64,000 bases of DNA, taken from NCBI RefSeq assembly GCF_900116615.1, contig NZ_FPBF01000001.1:353625-417624 (forward strand). The letters are read 5' to 3'. The position numbers were made by a program, and so were the translations under genes. Shown here piece by piece: positions 40,830-49,814 of this stretch. Position 1 is the first letter of the stretch; every line of letters begins with the position of its first letter. The DNA is from Algoriphagus locisalis (GTDB lineage Bacteria; Bacteroidota; Bacteroidia; Cytophagales; Cyclobacteriaceae). A model generated the notes under the pieces. That model did no database searches, had not been told where the DNA came from, and was given only the letters and a program-made list of their open reading frames with translations.

Positions 40830-42962
40830 TTACGATAGAATTTGATAAACGAGCAAGGCCGAGAAATAGGCCAAAGCTGTCATGTATGCTGTCTGGATCA
40901 ACGGCCATTTCCAGCCTTTAGTTTCCCTGTACACCACTGCTAGCGTACTCATGCACTGCATGGCAAAAGCATAAAACACCATAAGCGAGAAAGCTGTTGC
41001 TGTGGTGTACACTTTTTCTCCAGTGTTCGGATTTACCTGCTGGTTGAGTTTTTCCCTTATCGTTAGTTCATCTTCAGTATCTGAGCCAATGCTATAGATA
41101 GTGGCTATCGTGGAGACAAATACTTCTCTTGCAGCAAAGCTCGTGATCAACGCGATTCCGATTTTCCAATCATAGCCCAGCGGTCGGATAGCAGGCTCTA
41201 TGGCTTGACCCATGATGCCTATGAAAGAGTTTTCAAGTAAATGTGAAGCTGTTTCATTTTCTATTTCGGCGATTTGACCCTCCGAAGTGGCCGCTTCTAA
41301 TTTAGCTTCTCCCTCAGCTCGGACAGCATCCATGCGCTCAGGAGGACCATAAGAAGCCAATACCCATAGAATAATGGAAATCGCAAGGATTACTTTTCCC
41401 GCTTCCATGACAAAGGTTTTGGATTTGTTGTACATGGTCAGCAATACATCCAGCCAGCGTGGTGCTCGGTAAGTGGGAAGTTCTACCATCAGAAAACTTT
41501 TCTCCTCTGACTTCAGCACGTGTTTCATAAGTAATGCGGTGAAAAATACACCTACCACACCCAGCAGATAGAGTCCAAGTAGCGCAACAGCCTGAAGATT
41601 GAAAATGCCAGCTATAAACTCATCCGGTACCACCAGCCCGATTAGAATGATGTAAACAGGGAGCCGTGCAGAGCAACTCATCAGGGGAGTCACCATTATA
41701 GTGATGATTTTCTCTTTCCAGTTTCCGATATTTCTAGCAGCCATCACACCGGGAATAGCACAGGCTACGCCGGAAACCAATGGAACAATACTTTTGCCGT
41801 GCAGTCCGAATGGTCTCATCCAGCGATCCATCAAAAACACCACTCTGGACATGTATCCTGTATCTTCGAGAATCGCCAGAAAACCAAATAACATGGCTAT
41901 CTGTGGGATAAATATCACGACTCCACCTATACCGGGAATTATACCTTCGGTGATCAGACTGGCAAGTGGACCTTCAGGAAGCAGAGTAGAAACCCAGCCG
42001 GACATCTCAGCAAAGAACCCATCGATTAAATCCATGGGTACTGAAGCCCAGGCAAATATGGCTTGGAAAATCAACAAGAGAATTGCTCCAAAGATCAAAT
42101 ATCCAAAAACCGGATGAAGTAGAATTTTATCGATACCGGATTCTTTTTTTACATCCGGAGTTTTCACAACAGCTTTTTCTACGATTGCGGTAATCAGCCT
42201 GTATCGGATCTTAGTCTCTTCCAGCTGGGCTTTGTCCAAGTCAAAGTTTCTTTCGGCAAGTTTTGACTTGATCCAGTTTTTGTCCTCTATAGAAATCGTT
42301 TTATCCTTATCTCCAAACCGGAGCATTTGATAGGCCTGATAGGAGTTGGAAAATCCGAATTTGGCTTTCACTTCATCAAGGAAGGCCGCCGGCACTACCT
42401 CTTCAATAGCTAAAAAAGTTGATTTATTACTGAAGTTTTGTTGGTGAATCAGTTCCCGGATTTGATCTAATCCCTTTTCGCCCCGCGCATCAGTACTTAA
42501 GATTGGGACTCCAAGGGATTTGAAAATTTCAAAACTTTTGATGGCAATATTTTTTCTGGTAGCAATATCAGCCATATTAAGCACCAAGGCCATATTTAGC
42601 CCCAAGTCGATTAACTGGGTTGCTAAAAAGAGTCCTCTGGAAATCTGGCAGGAATCGATGACCATTAGCACAAAATCCGGCTTCTCTCCTTCGCTCAGCT
42701 GGTTCAGTACACGATGGGCGATGATTTCATCTTCAGAATTAGGATAAAGGCTATACGTGCCAGGCAGATCAATAATCTCATAACTAGCCCCATGATAGTG
42801 CATGGATCCAGTTCTTTTATCTACAGTCACGCCAGGGTAATTACCGATTTTTTGGTTCAGCCCAGTGAGTTGGTTGAAGATGGTGGATTTACCGACATTC
42901 GGGTTTCCGATGATGGCAATCTTTGGTGATTTTACTTGGGAAGGAATTGGGGACTCATTCAT
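40830..42962 (-). CDS. feoB: Ferrous iron transporter FeoB
   Basis: The 710-aa inner-membrane transporter has an N-terminal GTPase domain (G1 GNPNVGKSTIFNQLTG, about residues 18-33; G3 DLPGTYSL, about 63; G4 LNMAD, about 128), a helical region and about 8-9 membrane segments with the Gate motifs (GIGGVVIFIPQIAMLF, VACAIPGVMAARNI, LMSCSARLPVYIILIG, the last with the conserved Cys). It imports Fe2+ under low-oxygen conditions in the family. It follows feoA by 5 bases, and a tiny Cys-rich gene follows it. Confidence 0.97.
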   Translation of the reverse strand: MNESPIPSQVKSPKIAIIGNPNVGKSTIFNQLTGLNQKIGNYPGVTVDKRTGSMHYHGASYEIIDLPGTYSLYPNSEDEIIAHRVLNQLSEGEKPDFVLMVIDSCQISRGLFLATQLIDLGLNMALVLNMADIATRKNIAIKSFEIFKSLGVPILSTDARGEKGLDQIRELIHQQNFSNKSTFLAIEEVVPAAFLDEVKAKFGFSNSYQAYQMLRFGDKDKTISIEDKNWIKSKLAERNFDLDKAQLEETKIRYRLITAIVEKAVVKTPDVKKESGIDKILLHPVFGYLIFGAILLLIFQAIFAWASVPMDLIDGFFAEMSGWVSTLLPEGPLASLITEGIIPGIGGVVIFIPQIAMLFGFLAILEDTGYMSRVVFLMDRWMRPFGLHGKSIVPLVSGVACAIPGVMAARNIGNWKEKIITIMVTPLMSCSARLPVYIILIGLVVPDEFIAGIFNLQAVALLGLYLLGVVGVFFTALLMKHVLKSEEKSFLMVELPTYRAPRWLDVLLTMYNKSKTFVMEAGKVILAISIILWVLASYGPPERMDAVRAEGEAKLEAATSEGQIAEIENETASHLLENSFIGIMGQAIEPAIRPLGYDWKIGIALITSFAAREVFVSTIATIYSIGSDTEDELTIREKLNQQVNPNTGEKVYTTATAFSLMVFYAFAMQCMSTLAVVYRETKGWKWPLIQTAYMTALAYFSALLVYQILS

Positions 42963-42967
42963 GAAAT

Positions 42968-43195
42968 TCAGAGCAATTGTACTTCAATGAGCGAAGCTTC
43001 AGTTTTTCTTAAGGCAAGGATAGTTTCATCAAGCTTAAACGCCATTGGACCTCCCATTGGGGCAGAGTGATGTAGTGTGATTGTTTTTCCTGGTAAAAAA
43101 CCAAGTTCCATCAAGTTGATTTTCAACGGAGAATCTAAGATATCTTGGATAATTGCAGCCCGGGTGATAGGTATTGAATCAGCAGTTATTAACAT
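42968..43195 (-). CDS. feoA: FeoA-family protein
   Basis: The 75-aa cytoplasmic SH3-like protein accompanies FeoB. It has the usual pattern ITRAAIIQDILDSPLKINLMELGFLPGKTITLHHSAPMGGPMAFKLDETILALRKTEASLIEV, with MELGFLPG and the late beta strand typical of FeoA. Length is normal. It is divergent from the crp/fnr gene; the intergenic space holds a perfect GTGAT-N4-ATCAC dyad that may control both. Confidence 0.95.
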   Translation of the reverse strand: MLITADSIPITRAAIIQDILDSPLKINLMELGFLPGKTITLHHSAPMGGPMAFKLDETILALRKTEASLIEVQLL

Positions 43196-43302
43196 AGTTT
43201 TGACTTGGCCTTTTGACCGATTGCAAAAATAGGATTATTTGGAATGAATCTAAAGAAAAACAAAGAAGATTTTTGTCATGTTTTTGACCCGGAATCGATT
43301 TT

Positions 43303-43316
43303 GTGATCTATATCAC
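43303..43316. promoter_or_regulatory. FNR/CRP-like dyad in the feoA-crp intergenic region
   Basis: A perfect 14-base inverted repeat, GTGATctatATCAC, 48 bases before the crp/fnr start and 107 bases from the feoA start. The N4 spacing equals that of FNR sites (TTGAT-N4-ATCAA). A related dyad (GTAAC-N4-GTCAC) lies before the TauE/SafE gene at 44971. Operator role is inferred. Confidence 0.6.
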
Positions 43317-43364
43317 TTAGATAAAATGCATTGATTCTTATATTGGCCATCTTTTCACTACGAT

Positions 43365-44021
43365 ATGACTACAGAAGAACTAAAAGAAGCACTACCTATT
43401 TTCACTGATACTGCACTGCTAGAGCAACTTATAGAAAAAGGACAAATCCTGGAATTACAGGCTGGTAAAGTACTTATGGAGCCTGGCCAGTTTGTGAAGA
43501 TGGTGCCAATCGTGTTGGAGGGATCAATTAAGATTTCCAGAATGGACGATGAGGGGAGAGAGTTGTTCTTGTATTTTTTGGATGCGGGAGAGACCTGCGC
43601 CTTATCCTTGACGTGTTGTTCGGCTTCAAAGCCTAGTGAGATAAAGGCAGTTGTCGAGGAAGATGTTACACTTATTGCTATACCGATAACTGCTATCGAG
43701 CAATTCTCAAATGATTTCAAGCAATGGAAGGATTTTGTGTCAAATACCTACCAAAACCGTTTCCAGGAAATGCTGGTGGCATTGGATGCTGTGGCTTTCA
43801 AACGAATGGATGAGCGGCTGATGGGATATATAGTAACCAAAATGAAGCAGCTAAAGACGAATGAGCTTCATACTACTCACCAGGAAATTGCCAATGAGCT
43901 TACGACTTCCCGAGAAGTAGTTTCTAGATTGCTGAAGCAATTGGAAAAGAAGAAGTGGATTGAACTGGGAAGAAATGTGATTTATATCCGTGATGATTTC
44001 GAAGAGTTGATCAGTAAGTGA
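43365..44021 (+). CDS. Crp/Fnr-family transcriptional regulator
   Basis: The 218-aa DNA-binding regulator has an N-terminal cyclic-nucleotide-binding-like beta-barrel (about residues 10-115: GKVLMEPGQFVKMVPIVLEGSIKISRMDDEGRELFLYFLDAGETC) and a C-terminal winged helix-turn-helix (about 168-200: HTTHQEIANELTTSREVVSRLLKQLEKKKWIEL). Three Cys lie in one stretch, TCALSLTCC (78, 84, 85), at the position where Crp normally contacts cAMP, so a redox or sulfur signal is possible instead of cAMP. The gene is divergent from feoA and convergent with a universal stress protein gene. Site assignment is inference. Confidence 0.9.
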   Translation: MTTEELKEALPIFTDTALLEQLIEKGQILELQAGKVLMEPGQFVKMVPIVLEGSIKISRMDDEGRELFLYFLDAGETCALSLTCCSASKPSEIKAVVEEDVTLIAIPITAIEQFSNDFKQWKDFVSNTYQNRFQEMLVALDAVAFKRMDERLMGYIVTKMKQLKTNELHTTHQEIANELTTSREVVSRLLKQLEKKKWIELGRNVIYIRDDFEELISK

Positions 44022-44825
44022 TCAGACCATTACCAGAAGCGGGACTTTAGAATGAAAAACCATTTCAATGGTTCTACTCCTGTTAAGAATCTGCTCCCAG
44101 AGGTTTTTATGCTCATGGCACATCACTAAGATTGTATTTTCATTTTCTTCCAAAAACTGGTCTAGACCCTCTATGGGTGTTTTTGCATAAAATGTATGAA
44201 TCTTGACAGGTAATCCAGGATACTGGGAAACAATTAAATTCTCTAATTTTTTGATGCCAGGATCTTCCTCAAAGGCATTGGCAGTTTGTACGTGGATGAA
44301 TTCTAAGCGCCGTTCCCATCGCTTGCTCATGTCGATTACCCAATCGATGAATTTTTCTTCGTGACTCGCAAATTCTAATGCGAGGGCAATCTTTCGAATA
44401 TCCTTTGCCACGGATTCCGCCGGAACTACCAGGACAGGTACAGCCGATTCTTTAATCAGGTTGATCGTCGTACTACCTATCAAGGCAAGTTTAATTCCGC
44501 TTGCTCCTTGAGTTCCCATCACGATCAGGGTGGCATCTAGTTCCTTCGCCAGTCTAGCAACTGAAATAGAAGCTGTGCCTTCTTTGATTACAGTTTTAAA
44601 GGATAGAGCTGAGTCTTTGTATTTCTCCAAGACCTCTTGCATCAACTTTTCAGCATCCCGGTGCATACTTTCTATAGCGACTGCCGCCTGGGATGCGAAA
44701 TCAAAAACGGCCTCTATCACATGCACTAAGACCACTTCACCTTCCTTTTTTTCCGCTAGGGCTACAGCAAAATCTAATGCGTTAAGTGAGTTTTCCGAAA
44801 AATCGATCGCAAGAATTATTTTCAT
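44022..44825 (-). CDS. Universal stress protein, two-domain
   Basis: The 267-aa protein opens MKIILAIDFSENSLNALDFAVALAE and has two USP-like halves (about 1-140 and 145-267). The first half holds the signature VMGTQGASGIKLALIGSTTINLIKESAVPVLVVP (G-x2-G-x9-G-S/T, about 102-135). The second is degenerate. Its stop abuts the crp/fnr stop (convergent) and its start is divergent from the TauE/SafE gene; the intergenic space holds a dyad (44971-44984). It is probably under the same regulator, an inference. Confidence 0.9.
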   Translation of the reverse strand: MKIILAIDFSENSLNALDFAVALAEKKEGEVVLVHVIEAVFDFASQAAVAIESMHRDAEKLMQEVLEKYKDSALSFKTVIKEGTASISVARLAKELDATLIVMGTQGASGIKLALIGSTTINLIKESAVPVLVVPAESVAKDIRKIALALEFASHEEKFIDWVIDMSKRWERRLEFIHVQTANAFEEDPGIKKLENLIVSQYPGLPVKIHTFYAKTPIEGLDQFLEENENTILVMCHEHKNLWEQILNRSRTIEMVFHSKVPLLVMV

Positions 44826-44970
44826 GGCTAGTGGATTACTTTAGTCAATTTAAGCAAATGTGGAGGAATAAAAGTGGGATTCTGCAGATGTAATCTGAAT
44901 TATTTTGCAACTAGAGCTAGTGGATTTAGCATAAAAATTTCATCAAAGTTTTTTTCTATCCAAACCCAGT

Positions 44971-44984
44971 GTAACATTTGTCAC
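44971..44984. promoter_or_regulatory. Second FNR/CRP-like dyad, upstream of tauE/safE
   Basis: GTAAC-attt-GTCAC (halves GTAAC and GTGAC), with the same N4 spacing as the dyad at 43303-43316. It is 55 bases before the TauE/SafE ATG, close to the 48-base distance seen for crp/fnr. It is less symmetric, so the call is tentative. Confidence 0.45.
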
Positions 44985-45039
44985 TTCATACGCTAAGGCT
45001 TGCAGGTACTTTTGTGCTATCAAATCTTAGAAATTTATT

Positions 45040-45846
45040 ATGGACATTATCGTATTAGTAGGATATACAGCTGCAGTTATTATCGGGATCAGTCTGGGGC
45101 TTATTGGGGGTGGAGGGTCTATTTTGACTGTGCCAGTTCTGGTTTATATTTTGGGGTTAGACCCAGTACTGGCTACCGCATATTCGCTTTTTGTGGTGGG
45201 AAGTACTTCTCTGGTAGGGTCATTTACCTATATGAAAAAACAGCTGGTGGACTATAGAACGGCCTTGGTTTTTGCTGTTCCTTCTTTTATTGCAGTATTC
45301 TTAACACGGAAATTCATCGTCCCAGCTCTTCCGGATCCTTTGTTTGACATGGCAGGAATGGAGGTTACCAAGAGCATAGGCATCATGGTGTTGTTTGCAA
45401 TAATTATGCTTGCAGCCTCTTACTCCATGATCAAACGAAATGGAAATGCGAAAGATGAGGAAGAAAGCGTGGTGAAGTTTAATATTCCTTTGATTGCCTT
45501 GGAAGGAATAGTAGTGGGATTAATTACCGGATTGGTGGGAGCTGGTGGAGGTTTTTTGATTATTCCGGCACTGGTTCTACTTGCTAAACTACCGATGAAA
45601 ATGGCTGTGGGAACATCCTTGTTAATCATAGCAGCAAAATCCTTAATAGGGTTTTTGGGCGATGTTGCCAATCAAACGATAGATTGGAAAATGCTCCTGA
45701 TTTTCACAGGTTTATCCATAGTTGGTATTTTTATAGGTAGCTCCCTCTCAAAGAAAATAAACGAACAGGCGCTTAAAAAAGGCTTTGGATGGTTTGTTTT
45801 AATTATGGGGTTTTACATCATTACAACCGAGCTTATTTCAATGTAA
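45040..45846 (+). CDS. TauE/SafE-family transporter (sulfite/organosulfur exporter-like)
   Basis: The 268-aa membrane protein has about eight hydrophobic segments in two related halves, each with the family's glycine-rich motif (LGLIGGGGSILTVPVLVYILG at about residues 19-39 and LITGLVGAGGGFLIIPALVLLAKLPMKMAVGTSLLIIA at about 160-198). TauE/SafE proteins move sulfite, thiosulfate or organosulfonates, but specificity cannot be read here. It is near a Crp/Fnr gene with a Cys-rich effector loop; a sulfur link is therefore worth testing. Confidence 0.9.
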   Translation: MDIIVLVGYTAAVIIGISLGLIGGGGSILTVPVLVYILGLDPVLATAYSLFVVGSTSLVGSFTYMKKQLVDYRTALVFAVPSFIAVFLTRKFIVPALPDPLFDMAGMEVTKSIGIMVLFAIIMLAASYSMIKRNGNAKDEEESVVKFNIPLIALEGIVVGLITGLVGAGGGFLIIPALVLLAKLPMKMAVGTSLLIIAAKSLIGFLGDVANQTIDWKMLLIFTGLSIVGIFIGSSLSKKINEQALKKGFGWFVLIMGFYIITTELISM

Positions 45847-45894
45847 CTGGTTGATTTCCAATTTTTTTAAGGAAGGTTGGCTACTTGATTTCAT

Positions 45895-46011
45895 GTGTTA
45901 ATAATTTGTATTTCAATGGCCACATAGCCTGTCCCAAACTTGATTCGGGAGAATCTCGCATACCTTATAATCATCCCAGTGTGTGACGATCTTCGATATG
46001 CTCGATTTCAT
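45895..46011 (-). repeat. Dispersed start-codon-associated element, copy D
   Basis: On the minus strand it runs from atgaaatcgagcatatcg to attgaaatacaaattatta and abuts an ATG (45892-45894) that opens only a 17-codon frame (MKSSQPSLKKLEINQLH) ending at the tauE stop, probably a relic. The hairpin here reads TCCCGAA/TTTGGGA, so the paired bases differ from copies C and E but complement each other. Confidence 0.75.
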
Positions 46012-46105
46012 ATTAGGAGTTTTACTTTTTTGAAAATTTATTTTCTACTGAAAAATCCAGTTGGATAGTTGGGTTCGTAATTGATTGAAACTAACTAATC
46101 AACTA

Positions 46106-47629
46106 ATGAAAACAAGAAACATTTTCCCCGCACTTCTTGCCAGTATGATTTTGTCACTGGCGTTTATCTCATGTGATGACAAAGATGAGGATAGAAATCC
46201 TATCATCGACATGCCTGGCACTGCACCAGAAGTAAGTTTCACAGCATTGACTCCAGACAATATGATTTTGATGTATGATGCTCAAAATCTTTCCGCCCCG
46301 ACAAGTTCCATGGAAATTACTGGGCTGGGGTCAGGTGAGATGATCGTATCTATTGATTACCGTCCGGCTACCGGTCAGCTTTATGCTCTTAGTTCTATGA
46401 GCCGAATTTATCACATCAATGAAAACTCAGGTGCTGCCACTGCTTTAGGTGCTGCTGCATTCACTCCAGCTTATCAAGGAGCAAATCCTTCTTTGGATTT
46501 TAATCCTACGGTAGATAGAATACGATTGGTGACCGAATCAGGTCAAAATCTACGACTACATCCAGAACTGGGTACCGTGGTCGCTACTGACGGCTCTATT
46601 AATGGAGGTATGAATCCCCGAATCGGAGCAGTTGCTTATACCAATAGCTTTTCCGGAACAACGATGACAACTCTTTTTGATATTGATTTTGAGCAGGACA
46701 AGCTTTATAAGCAAGTGCCGCCAAATGATGGAGGCCTGGAAGAAGTAGGTGATCTGGGAGTAGATTTTGATGGCCTTGGTGACATGGATATCAATCCTGA
46801 TAATTCTGTAGCTCTGGCTGTGAATAGAAAAGAGGATGAGTCCAGACTTTATACAATTGACCTTTCTTCTGGTGAGGCTATGTGGGTAGGTACATTTTCC
46901 CAGCCAGTCGTAAGCATAGCATTCAAAACCAATCCAATTGCTTATGCTACGGATGCTGACAATAAGCTGTACCGATTTGATCCTACTAGTCCTGAGCCTA
47001 TCGCGGTGGATATTACAGGGTTGATGGATGGCGAAATGCTTATAGGTCTGGATTTCCGTCCTGCAAATGGTCAATTGCTGGCAGTATCTAATATGAGCCA
47101 GTTATATAGCGTAAATCCATCCAGTGGAGCTGTAACAGCAATTGGAGATCCTTTGATGCCAGCTGCAATGGGCACATTTATAGGATTTGATTTCAATCCT
47201 ACTGTAGATAGAATCCGTCTGATTACTGATGAGGGACAGAATCTACGACTTCACCCGGACTTAGGGACGGTAGTGGCAGTAGATGGAAGTCTTAGTCCTG
47301 GGTCACCTATGGCCAGCGGAGCTGCCTATACGAAGAACTTTGCCGGAACTACAGAAACTGCGCTTTTCGTAGTGGATGCTCAGAATGATATGTTATATCA
47401 AGTTTCCCCTCCAAACGATGGCGTACTTGTGGAAATCGGTGCATTAGGAATCGATATTACCAGCGATAATGGATTTGATGTAGGTGGTACCTCCGATATG
47501 GCTTACGGAGTTTTCACTGTAGGTGGAGCAACGGGAGTGTATTCAGTGAATCTAATGACTGGAGCAACATCCAAGGTTTCTGATCTGAATTTCAATCCGA
47601 CTACCATGGCATTAGGTCTAGGGTTCTAA
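46106..47629 (+). CDS. Lipoprotein with two tandem DUF4394 domains
   Basis: The 507-aa protein (from the ATG at 46106; a TTG seven codons upstream is less likely) has a lipoprotein signal (MKTRNIFPALLASMILSLAFISC). The two halves (about residues 45-260 and 270-505) each contain the same recurrent phrases: YRPATGQLYAL / FRPANGQLLAV, LDFNPTVDRIRLV / FDFNPTVDRIRLI and GQNLRLHPELGTV / GQNLRLHPDLGTV. That is the DUF4394 signature, duplicated. It is a beta-propeller-like surface or secreted protein of unknown function. It ends at a strong bidirectional terminator. Confidence 0.88.
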   Translation: MKTRNIFPALLASMILSLAFISCDDKDEDRNPIIDMPGTAPEVSFTALTPDNMILMYDAQNLSAPTSSMEITGLGSGEMIVSIDYRPATGQLYALSSMSRIYHINENSGAATALGAAAFTPAYQGANPSLDFNPTVDRIRLVTESGQNLRLHPELGTVVATDGSINGGMNPRIGAVAYTNSFSGTTMTTLFDIDFEQDKLYKQVPPNDGGLEEVGDLGVDFDGLGDMDINPDNSVALAVNRKEDESRLYTIDLSSGEAMWVGTFSQPVVSIAFKTNPIAYATDADNKLYRFDPTSPEPIAVDITGLMDGEMLIGLDFRPANGQLLAVSNMSQLYSVNPSSGAVTAIGDPLMPAAMGTFIGFDFNPTVDRIRLITDEGQNLRLHPDLGTVVAVDGSLSPGSPMASGAAYTKNFAGTTETALFVVDAQNDMLYQVSPPNDGVLVEIGALGIDITSDNGFDVGGTSDMAYGVFTVGGATGVYSVNLMTGATSKVSDLNFNPTTMALGLGF

Positions 47630-47644
47630 ATCAGCAATAAAATT

Positions 47645-47684
47645 AAAAAAAAGAGGGTCAGTCAATTCTGATCCTCTTTTTTTT
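47645..47684. terminator. Bidirectional terminator between the DUF4394 and membrane-protein genes
   Basis: The stem AAAGAGGGTCAG / CTGATCCTCTTT with one mismatch and a 6-base loop is flanked by A and T runs on both sides. Confidence 0.85.
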
Positions 47685-47693
47685 GCCAATAAA

Positions 47694-48344
47694 TTAAGCT
47701 CTATAAACCATAATATACCAAGTGAGCCATATAGCCAGAGGGATATAATAGCTGATGAAAACCACAAGGGAACATTCTCCAAATGGTCTTCGACTGATCA
47801 TATGAAAACCATACAGCCATACTATTCCGTAGATAATTTCGAAGATATTTAGCGTGGCAAAAGTGTAGTGATATTGAGGGGCTACGTTTTCTGAACCTAA
47901 TAAGGAAAGTAAAGATAGGGGCCGGAATTCATCTATTTCCATGTAAGTCACCCCAGTGGATGGAGAGATGTAAACCAAAAGGCGAACCAGTTCAGGGAAA
48001 ATAAATACCACTTCTGCAATCAGTGCAAACTGCCAAAGTTCTTTGTAAGGGACTTTGTAGCCAATTAAAAACGCGCCCAGCCAAAAGAGGAAGGATATTA
48101 CAGTGAATTTCCACAGCAAAGCAAAAGGTGTCCAGAGGTAATTGAGTGCATTGAAAATATGAAAAATCATAAAATCCCCTCGTGCTTCCAGGTTGTCATA
48201 ATCCGGGATAGCTTCAAGAATTAAGGTATTGGTGAGATACCTGATCAGCAGAAACAAAAACACCAGTACGAAAAAATAAACCCGTTTGTCGAAATCAATT
48301 AGTTCTTTCAGACGTTGTCCCTCTGGAGTTAAAGTTTTAGCCAT
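47694..48344 (-). CDS. Hypothetical multi-pass membrane protein
   Basis: The 216-aa protein has about five hydrophobic segments (RVYFFVLVFLFLLIRYLTNTLIL, LNYLWTPFALLWKFTVISFLFWLGAFLIGYKV, LIAEVVFIFPELVRLLVYI, ATLNIFEIIYGIVWLYGF, VVFISYYIPLAIWLTWYIMV). I do not recognise a family. It lies between two unrelated genes, divergent from the TPR gene with 79 bases between starts. Confidence 0.7.
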   Translation of the reverse strand: MAKTLTPEGQRLKELIDFDKRVYFFVLVFLFLLIRYLTNTLILEAIPDYDNLEARGDFMIFHIFNALNYLWTPFALLWKFTVISFLFWLGAFLIGYKVPYKELWQFALIAEVVFIFPELVRLLVYISPSTGVTYMEIDEFRPLSLLSLLGSENVAPQYHYTFATLNIFEIIYGIVWLYGFHMISRRPFGECSLVVFISYYIPLAIWLTWYIMVYRA

Positions 48345-48423
48345 AATTGTGATGAATCTTGGCCAAATCTAAAATTTTGTTTGGGAATACCTCTAATTTT
48401 GAGTTTTAAAAAGGAATAAATAT

Positions 48424-49617
48424 ATGTTGACACGAATCGTAATGATTCTTAGTATTTGGGTTAGTTGCTTCAGTCTTGTACAGGCGCAGGAGGCAGAAGC
48501 TGATTCTATGTTCTTTGCGCCTTCTAAATATTTACTACTGGACAAGGGGCTACAGTTTAGAATTACCAAAGCCATTAATAGCATGTATAATTTTGATTTT
48601 GCTGCGGCAGAGCGGGATTATGCTGTGCTTGCTATTCAATACCCGGATCACCCATTGCCGGAGTTTTTAGTGGCTTTGGGCTATTGGTGGAGGATAGAAG
48701 TAGATGTGACCAATGAAAAATACGATGCTACTTTACTCAAATACCTAGACCGGTCTATAGATAAGGCTCAGGCCATGTTTGATGCTGATGAGGAAAATAA
48801 GGAAGCGGCTTTCTTTTTAGCTGCAGGATATGGCTTCAAGGGAAGGCTATATTCCGAAAGAAGAAGCTGGACAAAAGCTGCCTGGGCGGGTAAAAATGCA
48901 CTGAAATACATGGAATACAGTAGGGGAGAAGAAGAATTCAATCCTGAATTGCTTCTAGGTGATGCGCTGTTCAATTACTTCTCCGAATGGATACCTGAAC
49001 ATTACCCGCTAATGAGGCCAGTCATGGCACTTTTCCCTAAGGGAAATAAGGAACTTGGTTTGCAGCAACTTGAGGAAGTAGCTACTAATGCATTCTACAC
49101 ACGAATAGAGGCGCAGTATTTCCTTTTCAGACTTTATGCTTCCGAGGAAAAGGAGCCCTTTAAGGCGCTACAGATTTCTGAGTACTTACATACTAAATAC
49201 CCGGACAATCCCTATTTCCACAGGTCATATGCCCGGCATCTATATGCCGTAGGGCGATGGCCACAGTCGGTGCAGGAATCCAAAGAGATACTCGACCGGA
49301 TTGATGCTGGGCAAATGGGCTATGAATCGAATAGTGGGAGGTATGCCGCATTTTATATTGCCCAATTCAATGAACGCATGGGCAATCAGGCAGAAGCTAA
49401 GAAGTATTACCTGAAAACGCTGTCCTACGGTGAGGAATCCGAATCTCAAGAAAGCGGCTATTATTTGCATTCCTTGCTTCAATTGGGAAAGATCGCGAAT
49501 CAGGAGAAAAACAAGACTCTTGCTAAAAAGTATTTCAAAGAAGTAAAGAAGTATGCCAAGCGAAAACATCCCGCTCATCAAGAAGCGCGAGAATATATCA
49601 AAAAGAATAAACTTTAA
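48424..49617 (+). CDS. Secreted TPR-repeat protein
   Basis: The 397-aa protein has a signal peptide (MLTRIVMILSIWVSCFSLVQAQ) and several TPR-like helix pairs, for example about residues 50-85 (AINSMYNFDFAAAERDYAVLAIQYPDHPLPEFLVALGYWW), 240-290 (QISEYLHTKYPDNPYFHRSYARHLYAVGRWPQSVQESKEIL) and 305-395 (YAAFYIAQFNERMGNQAEAKKYYLKTLSYGEE...KTLAKKYFKEVKKYAKRKHPAHQEAREYIKK). It probably forms a periplasmic or surface scaffold; no catalytic motif is seen. Confidence 0.82.
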   Translation: MLTRIVMILSIWVSCFSLVQAQEAEADSMFFAPSKYLLLDKGLQFRITKAINSMYNFDFAAAERDYAVLAIQYPDHPLPEFLVALGYWWRIEVDVTNEKYDATLLKYLDRSIDKAQAMFDADEENKEAAFFLAAGYGFKGRLYSERRSWTKAAWAGKNALKYMEYSRGEEEFNPELLLGDALFNYFSEWIPEHYPLMRPVMALFPKGNKELGLQQLEEVATNAFYTRIEAQYFLFRLYASEEKEPFKALQISEYLHTKYPDNPYFHRSYARHLYAVGRWPQSVQESKEILDRIDAGQMGYESNSGRYAAFYIAQFNERMGNQAEAKKYYLKTLSYGEESESQESGYYLHSLLQLGKIANQEKNKTLAKKYFKEVKKYAKRKHPAHQEAREYIKKNKL

Positions 49618-49814
49618 TTGAAAATGTTACGTCTTTAATGGTGCTAACAGGAGAAAATTTGAATTTATCAAAGGAGACAAGTGATTTTAAAAGGATTGTT
49701 TGTGTAAACCCTTGGAAATATTAAGAAAATTTCGAATTTACTCTTGAAAATTCTGATGAATGGTTTAAAACAATCATCAATTATATTAACTTTGCACCAT
49801 ATAAAATTTTGTAA

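Noticed and set aside
41701..42117. 138-aa open frame opposite feoB
   Set aside because: The sequence is the shadow of the FeoB membrane domain and has no independent motif or leader.
46556..47074. 172-aa open frame opposite the DUF4394 gene
   Set aside because: It covers a clear repeated-domain protein on the other strand and reads as low-quality sequence.
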